A DNA stretch of 64,000 bases from Pseudomonadota bacterium (lineage in GTDB: Bacteria; Pseudomonadota; Gammaproteobacteria; Burkholderiales; Ferrovaceae), in contig JAKABO010000008.1 in the NCBI GenBank assembly GCA_021796835.1, forward strand, positions 27,592 to 91,591, in the 5' to 3' direction. The notes below the pieces were generated by a model. It did no database searches and was not told where the DNA came from. It worked only from the letters and a program-made list of their open reading frames with translations. The translations under genes were made by a program, and so were the position numbers. Shown here one piece after another: positions 11,126 to 23,245 of this stretch. The number at the start of each line of letters is the position of its first letter. Positions within the stretch are counted from its first letter, which is position 1.

Positions 11126-14100
11126 GCCTGCCGACCTGTCAGCGTACGCAAACGGCCCACCAGTCGTTCCATGGTCAGGTAGATCACCGGAGTGGTAAAG
11201 AGAGTCAGTAACTGACTGACCAAAAGCCCGCCCACCAGAGTGAGACCCAGGGGTTGTCGCAACTCGGCACCGATCCCGGTGCCAAAGAGGAAGGGAAAAG
11301 CCGCAAAGAATGCCGACAAGGTGGTCATCAGGATGGGACGGAAACGCAACAGACAAGCTTCCCGGATGGCCTGTTCCGGGGATAGCCCTTGGTGCCGTTG
11401 GGCTTCCAGGGCAAAGTCGATCATCATGATGGCATTCTTCTTGACGATACCGATCAGGAGTACGATGCCGATCACGCCCAGAATATCGAGATCGTGCCCT
11501 GTCAGGGAGAGGGCCAGCAATGCGCCCACGGCTGCGGAAGGAAGGGTGGACAGGATGGTGATGGGGTGTATGTAGCTTTCATAGAGGACCCCCAACACGA
11601 TGTACATGGTCACCACGGCCGCCAGCAGGAGCAGGAGCGTGGAAGAAAGCGACTTCTGGTAGGCACGGGCAGCCCCCTGAAATTGGAGTTCCACGCTCTG
11701 AGGCAGGTTCAGTTCGCTGGCTGCCTGCTCTATGGCAGCCACGGCCTGACCCAGGGACTGGTGAGAAGCCAGGTTGAAGGAGAGGGTGGCCGCGGGGAAT
11801 TGTCCCAGATGATGAATCGACAAAGGACCGGTCGTTTCCCGGATATGGGCCAGTTGATCCAGGGGCACCTGTGCGCCGTTGGCGCCGGGAACATAGAACA
11901 AGTGCAACTGATCCGGATTCTGACTGAATTCAGGTCCGCTTTCGAGGATCACGCGGTACTGGTTTGACTGGGTAAAAATGGTCGACACGATTCGTTGGGA
12001 AAACGCGTCGTAGAGCAGATTATCCAGAGCTGCGACGGAGACCCCCAGGCGCAGGGCGTTGTCCCGGTCGATGTCCAGAAAGACCCGTTTTCCCTGGTCT
12101 TGCTGGTCGCTGGCGACATTACGAAGCGAGGGAAGATGGCGCATCTTTTCAAGAAGAAGGGGAACCGAATGTTGAATCTCGGCGATCTTGGGGCTTTCCA
12201 GCGTCAATTGGTATTGGGTTCGGCTCAGGGTGTCTTCCAGCGTCATGTCCTGGACGGGCTGGAAATAGACTTCCAGCGCACTGTGGCTTTGGACCATGGT
12301 TTCGTGCAGACGATGCATGATCGCCTGGATGGACTTATCATCTCCACGTTGGGCAAAGGGTTTGAGGTTGATCATCAAACGTCCCGAATTGATCGTGGTA
12401 TTTGATCCATCCACGCCGATGAAGGAGGACAGGCTTTCCACAGCAGGATCCTTCAGAATTTTTTGTGCCAATGAAAACTGTTCTCGACGCATGGCGCCAA
12501 AGGAAATGGTTTGAGGACCCTGAGTAATGGCTTGCAGGATACCCGTGTCCTGAATAGGAAAAAATCCTTTGGGAAGATAAAGGTAGAGGGCTGCGGTGAG
12601 TATCAGGGTGAGTAGGGCCGTGAACAATACCAGTCCCTGATGGTGCAGGGCGATGTCCAGCCAACGCGCGTAGGACTGGATCAGGCGGTCAAGAAATTGT
12701 TTCCAATGAAGGCGCCACCCTGTTTCCGCTGCTTCCTTGCCTCCGAGCATATGGGCACAGAGCATGGGCGTGAGCGTCAGGGAGACAAATGCCGAAATCA
12801 GGATAGTGACGGCCAGGGTCACGGCAAACTCCCGGAACAGGCGCCCGATGACATCCGACATGAACAGCAGGGGGATGAGTACGGCAATCAGGGAAAAGGT
12901 CAGAGAGAGGATGGTGAAACCAATCTGACGGGACCCGGTAAAGGCGGCTGTGCGGGCATCTTCGCCCATTTCCCGATAGCGGGCGATATTTTCAATCATG
13001 ACGATGGCATCGTCCACGACAAACCCGGTGGCAATGGTCAGGGCCATCAGCGTGAGATTGTTGATGCTGAAATTGGCCAGGTACATGACGCCCAGAGTGC
13101 CGATCAGGGAAACCGGCACAGCAAAGGCAGGGATCAGGGTGGCGGGCAAACTGCGCAGAAACAGAAAAATCACCATGACCACCAGGGCAATGGCCAGCAT
13201 CAACTCAAACTGAATCTCATGGACGGAGGCGCGGATGGTGGTGGTACGGTCAGACAATAATTCGACCTTGACACTTTCAGGCAAGGAATTCTGCAACTTG
13301 GGAAGCAGCGCCTTGACCCGGTCGGACACCTGGATGACATTGGCTCCAGGTTGGCGCTGGATGTTGACGATGATGGCAGGGGTATCGTTTCTCCAGGCCG
13401 CCAGATGGACGTCTTCGGCATCATCCACCACTTCGGCCACATCTCCGATCCGGACCGGAGCACCGTTCAGGTAGGTGATGACGACTTGACGGTAGGACGC
13501 GGCATCGTGCAACTGGTCATTGGCATCCACCGTCACCGAGTGGTTGGGACCATCGAAACTCCCCTTGGGGATGTCGACATTGTTATTGATGATCGCGGTG
13601 CGCAGATCCTCGAATCCAAGGCGGCGCAAGGCCAGGGCCGTGGGATTGCCCCGAATCCGCACGGCCGGGCGCAATCCCCCGCCCATGCTGACCATACCCA
13701 CGCCGGAAACTTGAGAGAGTTTTCCTACCAGACGGGTTTCGACCCAATCCTGAAGATGGGGCAGGGACATATGGGGGGAGGTCACCGCCAGGGTCAGAAT
13801 GGGCGCATCGGCAGGATTGACCTTGTTGTATAGGGGCGGCATGGGCAGATCTGTGGGTAGGAAAGTTCCAGCGGCATTGATGGCTTCCTGAACCTGCTGC
13901 TCCGCCACATCGATAGACTGGGACAAAGAAAACTGAAGGGTGATGACGGAGGCTCCCCCTGAACTGGTGGAGGCCATCTGGGTCAGGCCGGCCATTTGTC
14001 CGAACTGACGTTCCAGGGGGGCAGTCACGGTTCCGGCCATCACCTCGGGTCCCGCCCCGGGATAAAGCGTCGTGACTTCGATGGTGGGGTAATCCACTTC

Positions 14101-14214
14101 GGGCAGCGCAGACAGGGGCAGTTGGCGCCAGGCAATCAACCCCAACAGCAGGATCGCCACCATCACAAGGGAGGTGGCGATCGGACGATCGATAAAGGGG
14201 CTGGAAAAATTCAC
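11122..14214 (-). CDS. mdtB: RND multidrug efflux permease, MdtB-like
   Basis: First of two RND permeases in tandem, 1030 residues. It opens with [19 protein letters not shown] and [20 protein letters not shown] and carries [14 protein letters not shown] and [15 protein letters not shown], the same proton-relay elements as its neighbour. Paired permeases behind a single adaptor are the hallmark of the MdtABC (MuxABC) class, in which the two proteins make a heterotrimer; known substrates include bile salts and novobiocin, but substrates here are unknown. Its start overlaps the mdtA stop and its stop overlaps the mdtC start, each by four bases. Confidence 0.95.
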   Translation of the reverse strand: MNFSSPFIDRPIATSLVMVAILLLGLIAWRQLPLSALPEVDYPTIEVTTLYPGAGPEVMAGTVTAPLERQFGQMAGLTQMASTSSGGASVITLQFSLSQSIDVAEQQVQEAINAAGTFLPTDLPMPPLYNKVNPADAPILTLAVTSPHMSLPHLQDWVETRLVGKLSQVSGVGMVSMGGGLRPAVRIRGNPTALALRRLGFEDLRTAIINNNVDIPKGSFDGPNHSVTVDANDQLHDAASYRQVVITYLNGAPVRIGDVAEVVDDAEDVHLAAWRNDTPAIIVNIQRQPGANVIQVSDRVKALLPKLQNSLPESVKVELLSDRTTTIRASVHEIQFELMLAIALVVMVIFLFLRSLPATLIPAFAVPVSLIGTLGVMYLANFSINNLTLMALTIATGFVVDDAIVMIENIARYREMGEDARTAAFTGSRQIGFTILSLTFSLIAVLIPLLFMSDVIGRLFREFAVTLAVTILISAFVSLTLTPMLCAHMLGGKEAAETGWRLHWKQFLDRLIQSYARWLDIALHHQGLVLFTALLTLILTAALYLYLPKGFFPIQDTGILQAITQGPQTISFGAMRREQFSLAQKILKDPAVESLSSFIGVDGSNTTINSGRLMINLKPFAQRGDDKSIQAIMHRLHETMVQSHSALEVYFQPVQDMTLEDTLSRTQYQLTLESPKIAEIQHSVPLLLEKMRHLPSLRNVASDQQDQGKRVFLDIDRDNALRLGVSVAALDNLLYDAFSQRIVSTIFTQSNQYRVILESGPEFSQNPDQLHLFYVPGANGAQVPLDQLAHIRETTGPLSIHHLGQFPAATLSFNLASHQSLGQAVAAIEQAASELNLPQSVELQFQGAARAYQKSLSSTLLLLLAAVVTMYIVLGVLYESYIHPITILSTLPSAAVGALLALSLTGHDLDILGVIGIVLLIGIVKKNAIMMIDFALEAQRHQGLSPEQAIREACLLRFRPILMTTLSAFFAAFPFLFGTGIGAELRQPLGLTLVGGLLVSQLLTLFTTPVIYLTMERLVGRLRTLTGRQA

Positions 14215-15407
14215 TGGGAAACGGCGGGGTTGGAAGAGGCGCGTTGAGCGAGGGTGACGGTCATCCCTGAACGCAAGTTATCAACCCCTTCGGTCACGAC
14301 CCGTTCTCCCGGACGAACGCCGCTCAGTATGGCAATTTCATCTCCATTGGCTGGACCGGCTTTGACCTTGCGAATGGATACTTTCATGTTTTTGTCCACC
14401 ACGAACACGAAGGGACCTTGATCCCCCTGTTGCACCCCAGCCACCGGAATGACGGTAGCATGAGGCAAGACCGCCACGCGGACCCTGGCGTTGACGAACT
14501 CGTTGGGAAAGAGTTCGTCGTGATGATTGTCGAACTGGGCGCGCAATTTGACCATTCCCGTGGTGATGTCGACCTGATTGTCCAGGGTTTGCAACTCACC
14601 TGTGGCCAGTAAATGCTGGTTGGAACGATCCCAGGCTTCTACCTTGAGGGGAGCCAGAGGACTGTTCATCCCTTGCTGAATGTCACTCAAATAATCCTGT
14701 GGGAGAGGAAAAATCACGGTAATCGGATCCAGTTGAGTCAATACCACCAGACCAATGTTACCGGCGGCCAGGATCATGTTGCCCTGATCCACCAGTCGAA
14801 TGCCGAGACGCCCGCTCACAGGGGCTGTGATATGGCAATAAATCAATTGGAGTTTGGCGTTATCCACCTGAGATTGATCCGAGGTGACCGTACCCTCGTA
14901 TTGGTGCACCAGCGCTTGCTGTGTGACCAACATCTGATCCGGAATGGCGCCCGTTTTGATTAGTTCCTGATACCGTTTCAGGTCGATCCGCGCATTTTCC
15001 AGCAAGGCCTGATCATGTACCAGTTGACCCTGCGCCTGAGCCAACTGTACCTGATAGGGTCGTGGATCGATCTCAACGATGGGATCCCCCCGATGAACCC
15101 GGTCTCCCTCCTTGAAATAGACCTTCATCAACTCGCCATCCACGCGACTTTTCAGGGTGACGGTATACACGGGCGTCACCGTGCCCAGTCCCGTCAACCA
15201 GACCGGAAAGTCGGCCTGATGGGCGGTAGCCAGGGAAACGGGGGTGGGCGCAGGTCCCTTGAGGGTTTTCTGATCGTGAGTTCCCTGGCGAAAATGTCGA
15301 AACAGGCCCAGCACCAGGAAAAAAACGATGAGGCCGATCAGCCAGACCCTTTTCTTTCCTTTGGTGAATTTGGGGGGCAAGGAGGGGGGGGCAGCAACAG
15401 TGGCCAT
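14211..15407 (-). CDS. mdtA: RND periplasmic adaptor (membrane fusion protein), MdtA-like
   Basis: Adaptor of 398 residues joining the RND permeases to the outer-membrane channel. Seen: a proline- and lysine-rich cytoplasmic start, one membrane anchor ([15 protein letters not shown]), the first lipoyl half ([34 protein letters not shown]), a helical hairpin, then the returning lipoyl half ([20 protein letters not shown]) and beta-barrel domains ending near [19 protein letters not shown]. It is the first gene of the efflux run. The Shine-Dalgarno site is weak (GAGA). The 82-base gap to the upstream mlaF-like gene shows no clear promoter, so read-through from that gene is possible. Confidence 0.95.
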   Translation of the reverse strand: MATVAAPPSLPPKFTKGKKRVWLIGLIVFFLVLGLFRHFRQGTHDQKTLKGPAPTPVSLATAHQADFPVWLTGLGTVTPVYTVTLKSRVDGELMKVYFKEGDRVHRGDPIVEIDPRPYQVQLAQAQGQLVHDQALLENARIDLKRYQELIKTGAIPDQMLVTQQALVHQYEGTVTSDQSQVDNAKLQLIYCHITAPVSGRLGIRLVDQGNMILAAGNIGLVVLTQLDPITVIFPLPQDYLSDIQQGMNSPLAPLKVEAWDRSNQHLLATGELQTLDNQVDITTGMVKLRAQFDNHHDELFPNEFVNARVRVAVLPHATVIPVAGVQQGDQGPFVFVVDKNMKVSIRKVKAGPANGDEIAILSGVRPGERVVTEGVDNLRSGMTVTLAQRASSNPAVSQ

Positions 15408-15489
15408 CGCAGTCGGAATCTCGATTCAATTGTGACGTGATGCAGGATGAAAAGCAGGGCGCAACGTCCCCTGGGAACGGGAAGGGAGA

Positions 15490-16299
15490 TCAGGACAACG
15501 GCGGTCGAAAATCCTGCTCCAGCGGGGGGGCAGGCCACTGGAAAGGCACGGGGCCATCGGCCTCGGCATGGATGAACTGGTAGGCATAAGCATCTTGAGT
15601 GTTCTGGCTGAGTGAGGACGGCGTACCCTGGCTGACGACGACCCCCTCGGAAAGTAAAAACATGTCATCCACGACCTTCAGAGATTCGCTGACGTCGTAG
15701 GTGACCACGATCGATGTGATTCCGGTACTGTCATTTAGTTCCCGGATCAGGCGGGCTACGGCGTTGAGGGAAATGGGATCCAGCCCCGCAAAGGGTTCGT
15801 CATAGATGGCCAGCGTGGGATCCAGGGCAACGGCACGGGCCAGGCATACGCGTCGGATCATGCCGCCCGAAAGTTCGGCAGGCATGAGATTACGGGCACC
15901 GCGCAAGCCCACGGCTTGTAATTTCATGAGGACCAGATCACGAATCTGGCGGGGAGCGAGCCGGGTATGTTCACGCAGGGGGAATGCCACGTTTTCGAAT
16001 ACGGACAGATCGCTGAACAGTCCCCCCATCTGGAACATCATGCCCAACTCGCGGCGCATGGCATAGAGTTCCCGGTCAGACATCTCGTGCACCACCCGTC
16101 CGCGATAGCGTACAGCCCCACGCTGGGGACGCAGTTGCCCGCCTACAAGGCGCAGAAGCGTGGACTTGCCCGAGCCGCTGGTGCCTAGAACGGCAGAAAT
16201 CTTCCCTTCCTGGAGAGAGAGGTTGATTCCTTTCAGGAGCGGTCGTGCACCATCGTAACTGAAGTGCAGGTCTTCGATTTCAATCAGGGGTTGGGACAT
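15490..16299 (-). CDS. mlaF: MlaF-type ABC transporter ATP-binding protein, solitary
   Basis: ATPase of the Mkl/MlaF family, which powers phospholipid transport between the two membranes. 269 residues. Seen: Walker A GTSGSGKST (Lys45), the Q-loop in MMFQMGGLFSDLSVFENVAF, the family-typical signature LSGGMIRRVCLARA and Walker B LAIYDEPFAGLDP. The H-loop, normally His in ABC ATPases, reads VVTYDVSESL, with Tyr at 201. No mlaE, mlaD, mlaC or mlaB gene lies beside it, unlike the usual mlaFEDCB operon; the next gene is mdtA. Start ATG 16299 has TGGAG upstream. The rest of the Mla system would have to be encoded elsewhere. Confidence 0.85.
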   Translation of the reverse strand: MSQPLIEIEDLHFSYDGARPLLKGINLSLQEGKISAVLGTSGSGKSTLLRLVGGQLRPQRGAVRYRGRVVHEMSDRELYAMRRELGMMFQMGGLFSDLSVFENVAFPLREHTRLAPRQIRDLVLMKLQAVGLRGARNLMPAELSGGMIRRVCLARAVALDPTLAIYDEPFAGLDPISLNAVARLIRELNDSTGITSIVVTYDVSESLKVVDDMFLLSEGVVVSQGTPSSLSQNTQDAYAYQFIHAEADGPVPFQWPAPPLEQDFRPPLS

Positions 16300-16371
16300 G
16301 GGCGCATCACTCCAGGAAACCCTGCCATGCTACCCCTCGTTCTGCCTTATCGCAACATCCCCGGAGGATAC

Positions 16372-16401
16372 TTGGCACCAGATTGAATTTCATCATAGAA
16401 T
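16372..16401 (+). promoter_or_regulatory. Sigma-70-like promoter for the SNF2 gene
   Basis: TTGGCA at 16372-16377 and TAGAAT at 16396-16401 are separated by 18 bases, a good match to the housekeeping consensus. The predicted transcription start is near 16408, giving a leader of about 48 bases before the TTG start at 16456. Confidence 0.55.
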
Positions 16402-16455
16402 TGCGGGGATGGATTACAAGATCATGACACGCTGGCCTCCTTCAGGACTTCTCAC

Positions 16456-19400
16456 TTGACCTCGACTTCCTCCGTTCCCCTTCCGGATGCCCCGATCCTG
16501 GATGTTCCGGATTCCGCGCGCAGTTTGTTGCGTTTGGTTTCTCTATCCTTTCTTTCCCTGACCAGAAATCAGATCCATACCCTCTGGGAAGTATTTTGTC
16601 AGCGCAGCGACTTACCCGTCTCTGATGCGACTCCCTTGATCGAACATCTCCTCGAAAAAAATGAACTGACCCTGAATCAGGGTCGCTTATCCTGTTGCCC
16701 GGCCTTGACCGAGATCATTCTCCGGAACCCGGAAGATGAGGCCCAAATCCAGATCGCATTGGAGACGGTGCGTCAGGTCTTCAAGATCGCCGATTATCGC
16801 TTTGGTTATTTCGTACGCCAATTCAACGAAGGCGTGCGGGATTTGCGCCTCGCGCTGTATGCCCGCCGTTTTGAAGATTTTTCCAAACTGGCCCAGACAC
16901 TGCAAAGTTATTTCGCTTCCGAATGGCGCTTGCGCAATCCCTATCTGACCCTGTTTGACGATCCCTTTTCAGCCCGGCAATTCGATTCCCTGCCGCATGA
17001 AATTGCGCTCACCATCGCGGCGACCATCCTTGCGTTGCGAACCAGTCGCCTGGAACCCTGCAAAGGACCCCTTTCCTGGTTACGGGAACAGGCGCGTCTG
17101 GCGCCCGAGGAACAACGCCAATGGTTTGCCAGCGTTCTGTGCGAACCCATGATTTTGCGCGGGCATCTCGAAGAATCACTGGCCCTGGTACGGGGCCGTA
17201 CTTTCCCTTTGGCACAGGCTATCGAAGGTCTGGTTCTGGTTTGGCGAGGACAGATGGAATCCGCACTTCCCCTGTTCGAGAAAGTGCTGAAGGAATGCCG
17301 GAAGCCGCAGGATTTGCGCAAACACGGCATGAGTGGATTGGGAGGAATCGCCTACGTGATTTCCCTGATTGCCAACGGTGATCCAAAAGCATTGGAGCGG
17401 GCCTCTCAGCATATTGCCCTGGTGATCCGCAATGGAACCGGCATGAGTTCCATCTATGCCTGTCTGGGCCAGGTCGCCCATGCAACCCAGTCCGTCCAGG
17501 CAAACCCGGCAGAAGACCGCACGGAAATAGGAGACAAGGAATCTCTGGCCCAGTTGTTTCGGGCCCTGGCTTGCTGGTGGGTGGATGGCGATGGCGAGCG
17601 TATCGACTCGATGCGGTTGATCGAACTGGCCCGCCGCGCAGAATCCCATGGATACCGCTGGATTGCGGCAGAAGCCTGGGAACTCCTGGAACGCATGCAA
17701 CCCGGTGGGCCCGTGCATCATGCCACCCATTTGCACCAGGAAATGGGGTCGCTCACCCTGGTTCCTGCCATTCGCCGTCAACCCTTGTGGGAGCGAGCAT
17801 TGGGCGCGCTGGAGCGACTGGGGGAAGAGTTGGGTGAAACCGCGACGCCAGTCCGGCAGCAGCGATTTTACTGGGCACTCAGTCGCCCTTCCAACGGCCG
17901 CACCTTTCTCATCGAAGCCCGTGAACAGAAGCGGCAGACCCATGGATCCTGGAGTGCCAGCAAAGCGATCACTTTTCAGCGTCTGATCAATGCGACCCAG
18001 GAACTGGAAGGTCTCACGGACCAGGATAAAACCGTGATCGCTTACCTGAGAAACGCCCTGGTAGACCAGAAGCCCCACGACAAACGTTTTTTTGCACCCC
18101 AGGCCCTGCGCCTGCTGATGGGACATCCGCTGGTATTCTGGGGACATGACCTTCAACGTCCCGTGGAACTCGTGGCAGGACGTTTCGTCCTGACCAGTGG
18201 GCATGACCGCCATCATTGGTACCTGCAACTGGAACCGCAGATTCCTGTAGGCGAGGATTTGTGGATCGAGCAAGAGTCGTCCCACCGGTTACGTCTCTAT
18301 GCGTTGACCGATGAGGAAATCCGTCTGCGCGACATTCTGGGTGAGTTGGGACAACAGATCCCCGTCAATCAGGAGGAGCGCGTTGTCTCCCTGCTCAAGA
18401 CCCTGACCACCCGTTTTCTGGTGCAAGGTGATCTGCCCACGCCCGCCAACCTGTTTCTGTCGGACGCCTCCCTCCTGTCGCTCTACGCGTTGCTGTCTCC
18501 TCATCCCCAGGGGATACATCTGGCTCTGGTGGTCTATCCTCTGGGAGAATCCGGGGCCTCCTTCATTCCCGGAGCAGGGCATGCCTTTTGTATCGAAGGG
18601 GAGAGTGACAGCGCGCTGAAAGGTGTGAGGCGTGCGCTGGATGAAGAGCGTCGTCGCGCCCAGGAGATCTTCGATGCCTGCCTTCCCTGGCTGGCTCCCG
18701 CCGACCTTCCTTTTACGGGGATCAGTCGTCACCCCGCAGCAGCCTGTGAAATCCTGACGTTACTCAAGGCGATGGGGGAATCCGCCGTGCATCTGCGCTG
18801 GCCAGCGGGAGAAAGTTTACGGATCCGGGGAGAAGCGCACCTTCCCCAAATGGCCCTCCAGATCCACACCCGGGGAGACTGGCTCAAGATTTCCGGGGGG
18901 GTACGTGTCGATGCCCATACCGTATTGGAACTCAAAACCCTCATGGCCGCGGCAAAACATTCAGACTGCCGTTTCGTGGCCTTGTCCGATGGTCAATTCA
19001 TTGCGTTGAGTGAAGGCTTGCTGGATCGAATTCGGGGACTGGCCAGCCTGTCTCATGAAGAAGACGCTGGAGAACTTCAGATCCATGCCCTCGCTGCGCC
19101 GCATCTGTCCCAGTTGATCGAGCAGGAAAGCGCCGCAATCACCGACCAACGCTGGATCGAATTGCTGTCGAGGCATGAATCCCTGAGTCAATGGGAACCC
19201 CAGACCCCCCCCACCCTCCAGGCGGAATTGCGTGATTACCAACGGACGGGATTTGTCTGGATGGTGCGTCACGCCGAAGCAGGAGCGGGGGCCTGTCTGG
19301 CGGATGACATGGGTTTGGGAAAAACGCTTCAGACCTTGGCCTTGCTCCTTTACCGAGCCCCATTGGGGGCAGCCCTGGTGGTTGCACCGACCTCGGTTTG

Positions 19401-20585
19401 CGGCAACTGGGTCCAGGAGGCCAAACGGTTTTCTCCTACTCTGGACCTGCATTGGCTCTGCGTAGGCGGAAAAAACCAACTGTCAGACCTGGGCCCGAAT
19501 TCCCTGGTCATTCTGAGTTACACCCTGTTCCAGCAAGAGATGGAGATGATCAGCAGTCACCATTGGGCCACTTGCGTGCTGGATGAAGCCCAGGCCATCA
19601 AAAACCCAGGCACCAAGCGTTCGCAGGCGGCCATGAAGATTCGTGCGGATTTTCGCCTTCTGACCACGGGAACCCCCATTGAAAACCACCTCGGGGAATT
19701 ATGGAACCTGTTCCGTTTCATCAATCCTGGCCTGTTGGGAACCCTGGATACGTTTACGGAAAAGTTTTCCCACCCCATCGAGCGGCATGGAGATGCCGAA
19801 GCCCGGGAACAATTGCGCCGCCTGATCCAACCTTTCATCTTGAGGCGTACCAAGTCCCAGGTATTGACCGAATTGCCCCAACGTACGGAAGTCACGCTGC
19901 AACTGGAGGCCACTCCTGAAGAACAGGCCATGTACGAAGCGGTCCGTCTCGAAGCGCTGGAGAACACCACTTTGCCGGGTGATGAACAACCCAATAGAAT
20001 CAAGGTATTGGCAGGAATCATGCGGTTGCGGCGGGCCTGTTGCCATGGCGCCCTGATTCTCCCCGATCGGCCCTGGATCTCCACCAAGATTACCGCGCTC
20101 ATGGAAATCCTGGAAGAGTTGAAGGAGAGTGGGCACCGAGCCCTGGTCTTCAGTCAGTTCGTGGACTATCTCACCCTGATTCGACAGGCCCTGGAAGAGC
20201 ATCACATCACCTATCAGTATCTGGATGGGTCCACCCCCTCCGCCGAGCGAAGTAAACGTGTCAAATCCTTTCAGGACGGCACGGACGACATCTTCCTCAT
20301 CAGTCTCAAGGCCGGTGGGGTAGGGCTCAACCTCACCGCAGCGGATTACGTCATTCACATGGATCCCTGGTGGAATCCCGCGGTAGAGGACCAGGCCTCG
20401 GACCGCGCCCATCGCATGGGGCAGACTCGACCCGTGACGGTCTATCGATTGATCATCAAGGATTCCATCGAGGAAAAGATCGTCGCCCTGCATGAACGCA
20501 AGCGCAACCTGGCAGACAGTTTGCTGGAGGGCGCTGGGGAAACCAGCACCCTCAGCACCGAGGAATTGATCGGCCTCCTGCAGGA

Positions 20586-20607
<22 letters not shown>
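16456..20607 (+). CDS. SNF2/Rad54-family DEAD/DEAH-box ATPase with long uncharacterised N-terminus
   Basis: Large DNA-dependent ATPase of 1383 residues. The C-terminal ~460 residues form a complete SNF2 motor: ELRDYQRTGFVWM, motif I DDMGLGKTLQTL near residue 951, motif II DEAQAIKNP near 1043, motif III TGTPIENHLGELWNLF, then the second RecA lobe with LVFSQFVDYL, SLKAGGVGLNLTAADYV and DRAHRMGQTRPVTVYRL. The first ~900 residues are mostly helical, TPR-like in places, and show no SWIM zinc-finger Cys/His set. The start is a TTG at 16456 with AGGA eight bases upstream. The last 22 bases overlap the convergent ettA. Bacterial relatives are linked to transcription or repair, but the role here is unknown. 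Confidence 0.9.
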
Positions 20608-22253
<1,646 letters not shown>

Positions 22254-22347
22254 AGAATTGAGATGCCCCTTTCCGAAAAGAGTGACAGATTACCATAGAC
22301 GAAGTACACGGAACCATTTCCTGCGGTTAAAGTCTACCCTCGCGAGT

Positions 22348-22353
22348 TATAAT
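22348..22353 (+). promoter_or_regulatory. Promoter -10 box TATAAT
   Basis: A perfect TATAAT at 22348-22353 lies about 49 bases before the lipoprotein start. The matching -35 is weak: GTTAAA with a 16-base gap is the best candidate. The rest of the 148-base gap between ettA and this gene shows nothing else clear. Confidence 0.45.
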
Positions 22354-22401
22354 CGCAGGTGTCCGAAGTTCCTGACCTATTCGTGAGAGAGATCAACCAA
22401 C

Positions 22402-23037
22402 ATGATGCACAAACATTATCTGACAGTTACCCTGTGTTCCCTGACTTTGGCGCTTGTATCGGGCTGTTCCTCGCCGGGGCTGGGGGGCAGCGATTATACC
22501 AGCACGGAAGTGCGCGGTGAGCAGTCGGTCCGACTGGGGACGGTAGAGAGCGTGCGCAAGGTCCACATTCAAAGCAGTGAACCGGGCATATTGGGCGCTC
22601 TGGGCGGCGGTGTGGCTGGAGCCGCACTGGGAAGTACCATTGGAGGGGGCAACGGCAATGCGGCAGCAACGGTTTTAGGCGCACTGGCCGCCGGAGCGGC
22701 GGGCAACGCGGCTCAAAATGCCTTGTCCACTGAAAACGGAGTGGAAATCACGATTCGACTGGACAGCGGTTACGTGATTGCCGTCACTCAGGGAGCCGAT
22801 GAAGTTTTCCATGTGGGTGATCGCGTTCAGGTATTGGGGGGAGGAGGGGCCACCCGGGTCACCAAATTGGACCCTCGTTCCGACCTGAGCCCGAGGTCCA
22901 GCGCACCCCCATCGGGGAGCGGCACGGCGCCGACCAGTGGAGGGCAGTCACAAATTCATTACTATTGCCCGGACAGCAACGCTTACTATCCTGCCGTTCC
23001 CACTTGCAAATCCCCCTGGATGAAAGTGGTGCGCTGA
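22402..23037 (+). CDS. Glycine-zipper outer-membrane lipoprotein (SlyB/Pcp-like)
   Basis: Predicted 211-residue lipoprotein. The signal peptide ends in LVSGC, so Cys22 should be lipidated. Residues about 65-105 form a glycine-zipper stretch (GILGALGGGVAGAALGSTIG, then GNAAATVLGALAAGAAGNAA) like the 2TM glycine-zipper domain of SlyB and Pcp. A small beta-rich domain follows (GVEITIRLDSGYVIAVTQ, VGDRVQVLG), and the tail is Ser/Pro-rich with a Cys pair near the end. SlyB-type proteins support outer-membrane integrity under stress; the function here is by family only. It is a single gene with its own -10 box and a strong terminator. Confidence 0.85.
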   Translation: MMHKHYLTVTLCSLTLALVSGCSSPGLGGSDYTSTEVRGEQSVRLGTVESVRKVHIQSSEPGILGALGGGVAGAALGSTIGGGNGNAAATVLGALAAGAAGNAAQNALSTENGVEITIRLDSGYVIAVTQGADEVFHVGDRVQVLGGGGATRVTKLDPRSDLSPRSSAPPSGSGTAPTSGGQSQIHYYCPDSNAYYPAVPTCKSPWMKVVR

Positions 23038-23079
23038 TCAATTCCTGTCTGGGTTGACCGCTCAGGGAGGGATTCCCGC

Positions 23080-23111
23080 AGGCCCCATCTGTGGATGGGG
23101 CTTTGTTGTTC
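23080..23111 (+). terminator. Rho-independent terminator after the lipoprotein gene
   Basis: Stem GGCCCCATC (23081-23089) pairs with GATGGGGCT (23094-23102) around a TGTG loop, extended by an A-T pair and followed by TTTGTTGTT. It lies 43 bases after the stop codon at 23037. Confidence 0.85.
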
Positions 23112-23134
23112 CGCTGTATTTAACATAATATACA
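23106..23134 (+). promoter_or_regulatory. Candidate promoter upstream of rfbB
   Basis: TTGTTC at 23106-23111 and TATACA at 23129-23134 are 17 bases apart. The region is unusually AT-rich for this window. An alternative pair, TTGACG at 23165-23170 and TACAAT at 23190-23195, has a poor 19-base spacing. Confidence 0.35.
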
Positions 23135-23153
23135 TTATACGCAATGTGCGTAT
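23125..23153. promoter_or_regulatory. Two adjoining inverted repeats, operator-like, upstream of rfbB
   Basis: ATAAT-ATAC-ATTAT occupies 23125-23138 and ATACGCA-ATG-TGCGTAT occupies 23137-23153; the second is a perfect 7-base inverted repeat with a 3-base spacer. They sit just after the candidate -10 box, where a repressor dimer could block transcription of rfbBA. No regulator can be named. Confidence 0.4.
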
Positions 23154-23245
23154 GTGATGGGGTTTTGACGCGAAACGACAAGGTATTGGTACAATGCACC
23201 TTCATTGTTCCCCATGTGCGAGAATCCCATGATTAAGGAGTCAGT

